A DNA stretch of 25,668 nt, taken from the NCBI GenBank assembly GCA_046483505.1, contig JAWODB010000305.1:1-25668 (forward strand), given 5' to 3'. Made by a program: the position numbers and the translations under genes. Origin of the DNA: BS750m-G62 sp046483505. Its GTDB lineage: Bacteria; Planctomycetota; Phycisphaerae; FEN-1346. Each line of letters opens with the position of its first letter. Positions within the stretch are counted from its first letter, which is position 1. Shown here piece after piece: positions 1 through 7,223 of this stretch. Under the pieces are notes generated by a model. It was not told where the DNA came from and did no database searches. It saw nothing but the letters and a program-made list of their open reading frames with translations.

Positions 1-114
1 CACGCGGCTGACGCCCTGGATGCGCTTCAGTTCCGGCTCGAGGACGTCCTCGGCGAACTCGCGGAGGTCGTCCTCGAGCCGGAACTGAAGCGCATCCAGG
101 GCGTCAGCCGCGTG
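1..114. repeat. Perfect fold-back inverted repeat at the window edge
   Basis: Bases 1-46 are the exact reverse complement of bases 69-114, with a 22-base loop between them. The right arm encodes expected RND protein sequence (the segment ending in GVSRVEVYGG). The left arm is its mirror image and happens to stay open in the same frame. A 46-bp perfect palindrome that begins exactly at base 1 inside a coding region is typical of a contig-end or chimeric-read artefact and not of biology. Genuine sequence should be trusted only from about base 47-69 onward. Confidence 0.9.
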
Positions 115-3100
115 GAGGTGTACGGCGGCCGGGAACGCATCGTCCAGGCCACGTTCGACGCGGTCCAACTGGCCTCGTACCGCCTTCGGCCGGGCGACCT
201 CGTCGGGCTCCTCGCGGCCGAGAACCAGAACACGCGCGGCGGCAACGTGGACGAGGAGAAGAACCGGTGGGTCGTCCGGACGGTCGGCGAGTTCCGCACC
301 GCCGAGGACGTCGAGCAGGTCGTCCTCCGCCGGCCCGGCATGCCCGACGTCCGCATGGAGGAACTGCTCGACGTCACCCAGCACGAGTTCAAGGACGCCG
401 AGGCGTACGTGCGGACCGACGGCTCGCCCAGCATCGTCTTCGCGGTCCACAAGAAGACCGGCGAGAACGTCGTCGCCATCATGCAGGACGTGTACCGGCG
501 CGTGGAGGACCTGAACACGCGGGTCCTGGTGCGGATGGACCGCCACATGGAGGTCGTGTACGACGAATCGGAGTACGTCGACCGGTCGATCGACCAGTTG
601 CAGGAGAACGTCATCTTCTGCGCCCTGCTGGCCGGGGCGGTGCTCCTGCTGTTCCTGCGGAACCCGTCGGCGATCCTGACGGTCTTCGTCACGATTCCGA
701 TCTCGTTCATCGCCACGTTCATCTTCCTGTGGCAGTTCGGGCGGACGCTGAACGTGGTGAGCCTGGCGGGCCTGGCGTTTGCCGTCGGCATGCTCGTCGA
801 CAACGCCATCGTCGTGCTCGAGAACATCTACCGGCACCGGCAGATGGGGAAGGGGCCGGCCCGGGCGGCCCTGGACGGGGCCGGCGAGGTCTGGGGCGCG
901 GTGCTGGCCGCCACCCTCACCACGGTGGCCGTCTTCATCCCCATCCTGCTCATCCAGGAAGAGGCGGGGCAGTTGTTCCGCGACATCGTGCTGGCCATCG
1001 CCGTCAGCGTGGCCCTGTCGATGGCGGTCTCGATGACGGTCATTCCGATGCTCTCGAGCAAGATCCTGCGGACACAGAAGGCGAAGCCGAAGGAGGCCGG
1101 CCCAACCCGCCGCCTGCTCCGCCGCGTGCCCGTCCGCATCGTCCTGGTGGGGACGGCGGCGGTGACGGTCCTGATGGCCGTCGTTGCCCTCGCCCTCCTC
1201 GCCTGGCTGGCGGTGGACCTCGTGGCCCTGACCGGCGCCGTCCCGCCGGTGGCCGAGTGGTTCGGCGACCCGATGCTCTCCATGATGCTGGGCAGCCTGA
1301 CGCCGCTGCACCTGGTGGGGCTGGTGCTGCTGGCGGGGTTCGTCGCCCTCGGCGCCGAGGGGCCGCGCCTCTTCCTCAAACTCGACCGCATGTATCCGGA
1401 CGTGGGCCAGCCGCTGGGCATGGACGCCCTCGACCGCATGAATCTCCTCGACTGGACCGGCGCGACGGTGAAGCGCGGCATCACGCTGACGGTCCACTGG
1501 CTGATGCAGGGCGTGGGGCGGCGGGCGGTCGTCGGCGGGGGCATCCTCGCCGTCTTCGCCTACCTGATGGTCTTCTTCTTCGTGAGCACGCCCAAGACGT
1601 ACCTGCCCATGGGCAACCGCAACTTCGCGATGGGATTTGTCCTGACGGAGGCCGGGGCGAGCGTCGACCACAACCTGGAGGTGGCCCAGACCATCGAGGA
1701 CCGGATCATGGGCCTGCCGGGCGTCGAGAAGTCGTTCATGGTCACCCTGCGGGACCGGGTCTTCTTCGGCGCCCGCGCCGCCGACGCCGACGAGGCCCGC
1801 CTGCTGGCCACGCGGATGGGGGCGGCCGTCGGCAACACGCCCCTGATGTTCATGCCGGAGTTCATGCACCAGCAGTGGCTGGATGAGTACGGCGAGTACC
1901 TGAAGGAACCGATCGCCGGCGTCCGCGTCTTCGTCCAGCAGGTGGGCCTGTTCCAGCGCGAGGGGACCCTGGCCGGCCAGACCATCACGGTGGTGGTCCG
2001 CGGCGACGACATCGACCGCCTGTACGACATCGGCGACCGGATGCAGGCCCGCATCGAGAAGGTGCCGGGCGTCCAGGGCATCAACCCGAGTTACAAGCGC
2101 GGCAACTGGGAGATCCGGCCGGTCGTCGACCGCCGGCGCGCCGCCGACGCCGGCCTCTCCGCCCGCGAGGTGGGCCTCACCGTCGGCGCCATCGTCAACG
2201 GCGTGAAGGTGGCCGATTTCCGCGAGGCGAGCGGCAACGAACTGGACCTCATTCTCCGCGGCCGGGAGCGGTATCGCGAGCACATCGAGCGCCTGGGCGA
2301 CCTGCCCGTCTGGACGCCGCGAGGCGGCACGGTGCTGCTGGGCCAGGTGGCGCCCGTCCAGCCGGCCGCCGGCTACAACGTCATCCAGCACACCGAGCAG
2401 CAGCGGAGCATCGAACTGGAGGTCCAACTCGCCCCCGACGCCGCCATCGGCGCCGTCACCGAGGCCGTGGAGGGCGACGTCCTCCGCCCCATGGAAGAGG
2501 CGGGCATCATCCCGTCGAACTACATCCCGGAGGTGCGCGGCCAGGCGCGGGACCTCGTGCGCATGTGGCGGGAACTCCAGTGGAGCCTCGTCATCGCGCT
2601 GGTGATCGTCTACCTGCTGATGGCGGCCCTGTTCGAGAGTTTCGCCCACCCCTTCGTCATCATGCTCACCGTGCCGCTCGCCATGGTGGGCGGGTTCGGC
2701 ATGCTGTGGGCGATGCGCGGCTACAACCAGTTGCTGGGCACGCCCCCGCCGCAACTCGACGTCGTGACGATGCTGGGCTTCGTCATCCTCATCGGCATCG
2801 TCGTCAACAACGCCATCCTGGTGGTGGCCCAGGCGCTGAACTTCCACCGCAACGACGGGCTGGAGATCAAGCAGGCCATCGTCGACAGCGTCGAGAGCCG
2901 CATCCGCCCCATCTTCATGAGCACCATGACGAGCATCCTGGGCATGCTGCCGCTCGTCCTCCGGCCCGGGCCGGGCAGCGAACTGTACCAGGGCCTCGGG
3001 TCGGTGGTGGTGGGGGGGCTGTTGATCTCGACCGTTTTCACGTTGATTTTGACGCCGGTCGTGTTTAGTTTCGGGTTCGGACTGACCGAGCGGCTGCGCG

Positions 3101-3204
3101 CCGTGGCCCGGCGGTGGGGCCTCCTCGTCGGCGAGCCCGGCCAGGACGGCGCCGGCGCCCCCGGCGACGGCGAGGCCGACGCGGACCAGTCTCCCACCGA
3201 GTGA
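1..3204 (+). CDS. RND-family efflux permease (AcrB/HAE1-like), 5'-truncated
   Basis: Inner-membrane proton-driven efflux subunit that would work with a periplasmic adaptor and an outer-membrane channel, neither of which is in this window. The frame is open to base 1, so the N-terminus (TM1 and first porter subdomain) is missing; the first codons lie in the fold-back artefact. Visible features: porter region, then TM2-TM6 with the TM4 proton-relay motif GMLVDNAIVVLENIYRH (Asp at 799-801, Asn at 802-804 where AcrB has a second Asp). The second half has TM8-TM12 with GIVVNNAILVV. The linker between TM6 and TM7 (about 1060-1515) is roughly 100 residues longer than in AcrB and contains two extra hydrophobic segments (about 1135-1230 and 1285-1350). 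The C-terminus is a short Asp/Gly-rich tail. The family is clear; the substrate cannot be told. Confidence 0.9.
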   Translation, partial: HAADALDALQFRLEDVLGELAEVVLEPELKRIQGVSRVEVYGGRERIVQATFDAVQLASYRLRPGDLVGLLAAENQNTRGGNVDEEKNRWVVRTVGEFRTAEDVEQVVLRRPGMPDVRMEELLDVTQHEFKDAEAYVRTDGSPSIVFAVHKKTGENVVAIMQDVYRRVEDLNTRVLVRMDRHMEVVYDESEYVDRSIDQLQENVIFCALLAGAVLLLFLRNPSAILTVFVTIPISFIATFIFLWQFGRTLNVVSLAGLAFAVGMLVDNAIVVLENIYRHRQMGKGPARAALDGAGEVWGAVLAATLTTVAVFIPILLIQEEAGQLFRDIVLAIAVSVALSMAVSMTVIPMLSSKILRTQKAKPKEAGPTRRLLRRVPVRIVLVGTAAVTVLMAVVALALLAWLAVDLVALTGAVPPVAEWFGDPMLSMMLGSLTPLHLVGLVLLAGFVALGAEGPRLFLKLDRMYPDVGQPLGMDALDRMNLLDWTGATVKRGITLTVHWLMQGVGRRAVVGGGILAVFAYLMVFFFVSTPKTYLPMGNRNFAMGFVLTEAGASVDHNLEVAQTIEDRIMGLPGVEKSFMVTLRDRVFFGARAADADEARLLATRMGAAVGNTPLMFMPEFMHQQWLDEYGEYLKEPIAGVRVFVQQVGLFQREGTLAGQTITVVVRGDDIDRLYDIGDRMQARIEKVPGVQGINPSYKRGNWEIRPVVDRRRAADAGLSAREVGLTVGAIVNGVKVADFREASGNELDLILRGRERYREHIERLGDLPVWTPRGGTVLLGQVAPVQPAAGYNVIQHTEQQRSIELEVQLAPDAAIGAVTEAVEGDVLRPMEEAGIIPSNYIPEVRGQARDLVRMWRELQWSLVIALVIVYLLMAALFESFAHPFVIMLTVPLAMVGGFGMLWAMRGYNQLLGTPPPQLDVVTMLGFVILIGIVVNNAILVVAQALNFHRNDGLEIKQAIVDSVESRIRPIFMSTMTSILGMLPLVLRPGPGSELYQGLGSVVVGGLLISTVFTLILTPVVFSFGFGLTERLRAVARRWGLLVGEPGQDGAGAPGDGEADADQSPTE

Positions 3205-3250
3205 CCGGGGTCGGCCCCGCGGCCGGGCCCCCGGCGGCAAGGCGGCCCCG

Positions 3251-3850
3251 ATGGACGACCGGACGGCCAGCGACGAAGACCTCATGCTCCGCATCCAGCG
3301 CCGCCGCGACGCGGAGGCGTTCAGCCTCCTCTTCGCCCGATACCGCGGGCCCATCACCAGTTACGTCTACCGCCTGGTCGGCAACCGCGCCGAGGCCGAG
3401 AGCCTGGCCCAGGAGACCTTCCTCCGCGTCCTCCAGAAGGCCGACCGCTACGATTACCCCAAGCGGTTCAGCACCTGGTTCTATACCATCGCGCGGAACC
3501 TCTCGACCGACTTCCTGAAGAAGAAGCGGGCCGTCGTCCCGGACGATTTCCGCGCCCTCTCGGAGTCGGCCCTCGGCCCGGCGCCGGCCGCCGCCGAGGA
3601 GACCGTGGCCTCCCATGAAGAACTCGAGAAACTGGCCGAGGCCGTCGACGACCTCCCCCTGCCGTACCGCGAGGTCGTCGTCCTGCGGGCGCTGCAGGAA
3701 CTGTCGTACCGCGAGATTGCGGCCATCGTGGGGTGCCCGGAGTCCACCGCCCGCAGCCGCATGGACTACGGCCTGGAGTACCTCCGCAAGTTCTACCGAC
3801 GTAACGAAACGGAGAAAATCCCGGAGACGCCCGACGAATCGCCCGGTTAG
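3251..3850 (+). CDS. ECF-type RNA polymerase sigma factor
   Basis: Extracytoplasmic-function sigma factor of 199 residues, the usual length. Region 2 spans about residues 8-90 (ARYRGPITSYVYRLVGN, AEAESLAQETFLRVL, FSTWFYTIARNLSTDFLKKK). After an Ala/Glu-rich linker, region 4 spans about 125-180 (LPLPYREVVVLRALQELSYR, EIAAIVGCPESTARSRM), the helix-turn-helix that reads the -35 element. The start is the ATG at 3251, with AAGG about nine bases upstream. The gene lies 46 bases after the RND gene and 139 bases before a zinc-finger membrane protein that is the likely anti-sigma factor. Its regulon cannot be deduced; I found no clear autoregulatory promoter. Confidence 0.95.
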   Translation: MDDRTASDEDLMLRIQRRRDAEAFSLLFARYRGPITSYVYRLVGNRAEAESLAQETFLRVLQKADRYDYPKRFSTWFYTIARNLSTDFLKKKRAVVPDDFRALSESALGPAPAAAEETVASHEELEKLAEAVDDLPLPYREVVVLRALQELSYREIAAIVGCPESTARSRMDYGLEYLRKFYRRNETEKIPETPDESPG

Positions 3851-3917
3851 TCGTATAAGCGGATGAGGCCGGCCCCCGTTGGGGGCGGCGAAGGGGCATA
3901 TCCGACCGGCTGGAGAC

Positions 3918-3939
3918 AGCGGTCCCTCGCACGGGACCG
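3918..3939 (+). other. Short hairpin in the sigma/anti-sigma spacer
   Basis: The spacer between the sigma and anti-sigma genes contains an 8-bp GC-rich inverted repeat (GCGGTCCC / GGGACCGC, loop TCGCAC), about 50 bases before the anti-sigma start. There is no T-run, so it is not a terminator. It could tune expression or stability of the downstream part of the message. The role is inferred only from its position. Confidence 0.4.
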
Positions 3940-3989
3940 CGCCGGACCTAGCGGCCACACGAGAGCGATACGGGGGGAGAGTTCAGACC

Positions 3990-5786
3990 ATGGATTGCCC
4001 GTCCGCGCATGAATGGTACGAGGCGGCCCGCGGCATGCTGCCGCGAGACCGCGACCGCGACCTCGGTCGGCATCTGGGCGACTGCCCCGACTGCCGCGAC
4101 CGCGCCGAGGCGGTGCGCGAAACCACCGCCTCCCTCCAACACCTTGCCGAGGCCACCCGGACGGACCTCTCGGCCGAGGCGGCCGAGGCCCTCTTCCGCC
4201 GGGCCCGGGTTCGCGGCCTCCTGGGCCGGCCCTTCCGCCGCTCGATCGGCGCCTGGGCCGGCCGGACCCGATGGGTCCGCTGGGGTCTGCCGGCGGCCTT
4301 TGCGGCGGCGGCCCTCTTCCTCGTCGCCGTCGGCATCTGGTCCAGCATGCCGCACCCCGTCCGCCCGGACGGCGCCCTGGAGCAACTCGTCCGGACGGGC
4401 CGGGACGCGACGTGGGCGGAAGAACTCCGCCCGCTGGGTCCCGTGGCCCGGGCGGCCGTCAGCGAGGAACTCGCCCGGCCGGAGCCGTCCGTCCCCCAGG
4501 TGGCCGACCTCCTGCTCATCGCGACCATCGCCGAACGGCCCCGCCACGACCGCCAGACCCGCGACGTCCGCTTCCTGCTGGAGCAGGTGCGTGCGAGGCG
4601 GCCGGTGCCCGACGCCGCGGCCCGGGCGCCCCGGCGGGGCGGCCCGATGCTCGGCTCCCTCGCCCTGACCGCGAACGCGGCCGGCGAGGCCGCCGGACGG
4701 ACCCTGACCCGCGAGGTGGTGGAGCGTCCGCTGGCGGCGGCGAAACGCCGCCTGCTGGCCGGCGACTACGAGGCCGCCCTCGACCTGCTGCCCGCCGACG
4801 GACGCGGGGCCGTCCTCCGGGCCTGGTGCCTGGCGGTGCTCGGCCACCGGGCCGAGGCCGCCCTCGTCCTGGACGAGGCCGACGGGGTCTCCGGCACGCC
4901 GCTGGCCCGGTTGGTGCGGGCGGACCTGGCCCTCGGCGCCGGCGACGTGACCGAGGCCGTCCGGCATTACGAGGACCTCGCCGCCGCCGAGCCGCGCTTC
5001 TGGTTCGCCGCCGGCTACCTGTATCGGTATGAACTGCGGGACGGGCGGGCCGCCGGCGAGTGCTTCCACCGCCTGGAGGAGGGGCCCCTGGCCGAGTACG
5101 TCCGGCGGACGTTCGAGACCGAACTCGCCATGGCCGCCGGGCCCGACCCCGAACCCCTCGTGGCGGTCGACTTCGACGACTACGCCGTCGGCCCCATGCC
5201 GAAGAACTGGACGCTGGTGCGTGTGCGCGGCGGGGAGTTCGAGGTCGTGGACGTGCCCGTGGGCCGGGCCCTCAGCCAGGGCGCCGGCACGGAGTTCGTC
5301 ACGGGCGAACCCGAGTGGGCCGACTACACCGTCCGGTTGGACGTGAAGGTGCTGGAGGGCGACGCCGACTTCGCCGTCACGGCGGTGGCCTGTCGCGGGT
5401 CCGAGCACACGGGTTACGGCCTGGAACTGTCGCCGCAGCGGCTGCGGATCATCAAGCAGATCGCGCGGCCGGGGGCGGAGACGGCCCCGCTGGTGGGACA
5501 GACGCACCGACTCGTCCTGCCGCCCGCCGAGGGGTGGTGGTATACCCTCAAGATCCGCGTCCAGCACGCCGAGGACGGCACGACCGTGGCCGGCAAGGTC
5601 TGGCGGAGCGATACGCCCGAGCCGCTCGCCTGGCACGTGGCGTGGACCGACACCGGTCAGCCCGGCGTGGCGCCGCTGGACGGCGGACGGGCGGGTGTCC
5701 AGGTCCGCGGCGCACGCGTCCTGGTCGACAACTTCCGCATCACGCGCAACGTCTCGTCCGAGGAGTTTCTTGCGGCGTCGCCGTAG
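3990..5786 (+). CDS. Membrane anti-sigma factor with zinc finger, TPR-like region and LamG-like C-terminal domain
   Basis: Protein of 598 residues, probably the anti-sigma factor that sequesters the upstream ECF sigma. The N-terminus has a zf-HC2-type zinc site: Cys3, then His28-x3-Cys32-x2-Cys35, the classic anti-sigma fold in the cytoplasm. A single hydrophobic helix lies at about 99-118. Outside the membrane follow an Ala-rich helical stretch resembling tetratricopeptide repeats (about 250-365) and a beta-rich domain (about 390-592, with DFDDYAVG near its start and DNFRITRN at its end). The latter resembles concanavalin-like/DUF1080-type carbohydrate-binding or glucanase domains. I chose ATG 3990 because a GGGGGGAG ribosome site precedes it by about ten bases and the zinc motif starts right there. 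Frame extension to a TTG at 3879 is possible but unsupported. The ligand is unknown. Confidence 0.82.
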   Translation: MDCPSAHEWYEAARGMLPRDRDRDLGRHLGDCPDCRDRAEAVRETTASLQHLAEATRTDLSAEAAEALFRRARVRGLLGRPFRRSIGAWAGRTRWVRWGLPAAFAAAALFLVAVGIWSSMPHPVRPDGALEQLVRTGRDATWAEELRPLGPVARAAVSEELARPEPSVPQVADLLLIATIAERPRHDRQTRDVRFLLEQVRARRPVPDAAARAPRRGGPMLGSLALTANAAGEAAGRTLTREVVERPLAAAKRRLLAGDYEAALDLLPADGRGAVLRAWCLAVLGHRAEAALVLDEADGVSGTPLARLVRADLALGAGDVTEAVRHYEDLAAAEPRFWFAAGYLYRYELRDGRAAGECFHRLEEGPLAEYVRRTFETELAMAAGPDPEPLVAVDFDDYAVGPMPKNWTLVRVRGGEFEVVDVPVGRALSQGAGTEFVTGEPEWADYTVRLDVKVLEGDADFAVTAVACRGSEHTGYGLELSPQRLRIIKQIARPGAETAPLVGQTHRLVLPPAEGWWYTLKIRVQHAEDGTTVAGKVWRSDTPEPLAWHVAWTDTGQPGVAPLDGGRAGVQVRGARVLVDNFRITRNVSSEEFLAASP

Positions 5787-5812
5787 CCGCACTGACGGGA
5801 TGGGATTCGTTT

Positions 5813-5857
5813 GCCGTCGGCTCGGTTTGTGGGGAACCGGGTTGGCGGCCCTTTTTC
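5813..5857 (+). terminator. Intrinsic terminator after the anti-sigma gene
   Basis: A 15-bp stem including four or five G-U pairs (5813-5827 with 5835-5849) closes a seven-base loop and is followed by a five-T run at 5852-5856. It lies 27 bases past the anti-sigma stop codon on the same strand, so it plausibly ends the sigma/anti-sigma transcript. Confidence 0.7.
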
Positions 5858-5892
5858 ATTTCGGAATTCGGATTTCGGATTCCGGATTGGCG
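5857..5892 (+). repeat. Heptamer-type repeat, unit ATTTCGG/ATTCCGG
   Basis: Imperfect tandem copies of a seven-base unit (ATTTCGG, AATTCGG, ATTTCGG, ATTCCGG). The same family occurs in inverted orientation at 6125-6179 and again after nusG at 17177-17206. It is found only between genes here and is more AT-rich than its surroundings. No function can be assigned. Confidence 0.75.
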
Positions 5893-5909
5893 CGCGGGGA
5901 CCGATTTAA

Positions 5910-6026
5910 GTCATTCCGACCGAGGCCTCGCGGAGGGATCTCGTCTTGAACGACAGGCAACCGGCAACAGGCAGCGGTAACGGCCACGGCGAGGCCCCTC
6001 GACTCGCTGCGCTCGCTCGGGGTGAC
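5910..6026. repeat. Inverted pair of GTCATTCCGA-type palindromic repeats (copy C)
   Basis: The left half begins GTCATTCCGACCGAGG and ends GAGGGATCTCG. The right half is the inverted version (GGCGAGG... to GCTCGGGGTGAC). Between them lie short GGCAACA/GGTAACG-like units. The same outer and inner boxes recur at 6072-6100, 10945-11075 and 19875-20040, always between genes. The arrangement resembles REP/REPIN-type dispersed palindromes. It fills most of the gene-free stretch 5787-6178, in which I see no gene. Confidence 0.75.
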
Positions 6027-6071
6027 AAGGGGAGGCAACAGGCCGCGAGCCGTGGCATGCGGCCTTCCATT

Positions 6072-6100
6072 GTCATCCCGAGCGCAGCCGAGGGATCTCG
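6072..6100 (+). repeat. Single half-copy of the GTCATTCCGA repeat (copy D)
   Basis: This half-element reads GTCATCCCGAGCGCAGCC and then GAGGGATCTCG. It matches the left half of copy C but has no inverted partner immediately after it; instead it runs into the CGAAATC heptamer repeats. It supports the view that single halves are the basic mobile or amplifiable unit. Confidence 0.7.
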
Positions 6101-6124
6101 CCGTGGTCTTTGCCGTTGCCGTTC

Positions 6125-6179
6125 AATCTGAAATCCGAATTCCGCAATCCGAAATCCGAAATCTGCAATCCGCAATCGC
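6125..6179 (-). repeat. Inverted array of the TTCGGAT heptamer repeat
   Basis: On the plus strand this reads as AATCCGAA/ATTCCGCA/ATCCGAAA-type units. They are the reverse complement of the family at 5857-5892, so the two arrays flank the GTCATTCCGA repeats in inverted orientation. The array ends exactly at the stop codon (6179-6181) of the minus-strand hydrolase. Confidence 0.7.
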
Positions 6180-6811
6180 TACAGCCACGGATTGCTCCGC
6201 TTCTCCCGCCCGATGGTGCTGGCCGGCCCGTGGCCGGGGTAGACGACCGTTTCCTCCGGCAGGGTGAGCAGGCGCCGGCGGATGGCCGCCAGCAGCGTCT
6301 CCTCGCTCATGCCCGGCAAATCGGTCCGGCCGATGCCGCCGGCGAAGAGGGCGTCGCCGGTGAAGACGACGCCCGTGCCGTCCGGCCCCTCCGGGCAGTA
6401 CAGGCTGATGCCGCCGGGGGAGTGGCCGGGCGTTTCGAGCACCTCGAAATCCGTCCCGCCCACGGTGATGCGATCGCCGCCGGCGAGCAGGCGGTCGGCC
6501 TCGGGGCTCTTGACCCAGGCGGCCATCAGCGGCGACATGTTCTTCATCGGATGGACGAGCAGCGGCGCGTCGGCCGCGCCGATGGCGAGCGTCATGTCGG
6601 GCCACGTCTCCTTCAGCAGGGCGTTGCCCTGGATGTGGTCGGCGTGCCCGTGCGTGTTGACGAGGACCACGGGCGTGGCGCCGCGCTGCTGGACGAATTC
6701 GACCATGCGTTCGGCGCCGTCGGGGCCGTCGACGAGCATCGCTTCCTCTGCCTCGATGACGACGTAGGCCGAGACCTGGAGCGGCCCGAGGACGAACGGT
6801 TGAATCTCCAT
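6179..6811 (-). CDS. Metallo-beta-lactamase-fold hydrolase (glyoxalase II-like)
   Basis: Cytoplasmic protein of 210 residues with the binuclear metal site of the MBL superfamily: THGHADH (His54, His56, Asp58, His59), His130 in TPGHSPGG, Asp153 in FTGDALF and His194 in YPGHGPAS. Length, the GGIGRTDLPG segment and the end RSNPWL resemble small YcbL/hydroxyacylglutathione-hydrolase-like proteins, so thioester hydrolysis is plausible but the substrate is not determined. The ATG at 6809-6811 is chosen because AAGGA lies about eight bases upstream and the fold starts directly after it; longer in-frame extensions are low-complexity. It is divergent from the diguanylate cyclase gene. Confidence 0.9.
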   Translation of the reverse strand: MEIQPFVLGPLQVSAYVVIEAEEAMLVDGPDGAERMVEFVQQRGATPVVLVNTHGHADHIQGNALLKETWPDMTLAIGAADAPLLVHPMKNMSPLMAAWVKSPEADRLLAGGDRITVGGTDFEVLETPGHSPGGISLYCPEGPDGTGVVFTGDALFAGGIGRTDLPGMSEETLLAAIRRRLLTLPEETVVYPGHGPASTIGREKRSNPWL

Positions 6812-6842
6812 GCGGGTTCCTTCGCGCTGAGGGTTCGGGCCG

Positions 6843-6848
6843 ATTATA
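6843..6848 (-). promoter_or_regulatory. Possible -10 box for the MBL-fold hydrolase gene
   Basis: On the minus strand this is a perfect TATAAT, 31 bases before the start codon of the hydrolase. No good -35 hexamer is visible at 16-18 bases, so the assignment rests on the -10 box and its position. Confidence 0.4.
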
Positions 6849-7223
6849 CGCGAGGCGCGCCGGTTCGGGCCACCGCAAAGCCCTTTCCCGCCGTAAACAT
6901 GGGCAAGATGGATGTCATAGGCGCTTTTCTTAAAGCCTGAGAGGCCTTCAGCCGACGTATGAATGGATTGGGCCGCCGTTCTCCGGCGGGCGCTGGGTGG
7001 GGCCTGCGCGGGCAGCGGTGCACATCCGGACGCCGCCCCTGGCGCCCCGATCGGCGAGACACCGCTGGACGCGTGGGTGGCGACGGCAACCGCCCCCGGC
7101 TCCCCGGGGCGGGCCGGACCGCCCGGCCGCTGCGGGCCGCCATGGCCCGCCGTCGCGACGGCGTTCCGGACACGCGCAAAGGGGGGACAGGCGCACGCGC
7201 CGCGGGGTGGGACGAGGTTGCCC
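6849..7223. other. Spacer between divergent hydrolase and diguanylate cyclase genes; no gene recognised
   Basis: About 375 bases. The part from 6885 to 6962 is noticeably more AT-rich than its surroundings; the part from 6963 to 7223 is very GC-rich and stays open in the cyclase frame. That extension (from ATG 6963) is Pro/Gly/Ala-rich with no recognisable domain. I treat it as untranslated leader, but a longer cyclase N-terminus cannot be excluded. Confidence 0.4.

Noticed and set aside
3948..5792. Minus-strand open frame opposite the anti-sigma gene
   Set aside because: Composition is Gly/Arg/Pro-rich without domain features, while the plus strand shows a zinc finger, a membrane helix and a beta domain.
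5787..6178. Possible CRISPR array in the repeat-rich spacer
   Set aside because: Repeats are short, imperfect, variably spaced and in both orientations; there are no regular spacers and no cas genes.
6872..6884. CCGCAAAGCC resembles the 3' box of class I c-di-GMP riboswitches, upstream of a GGDEF gene
   Set aside because: The matching 5' box (ACGCA...GGGCAAACC) and the tetraloop receptor are not visible, so the evidence is a single short box; only a covariance scan could revive it.
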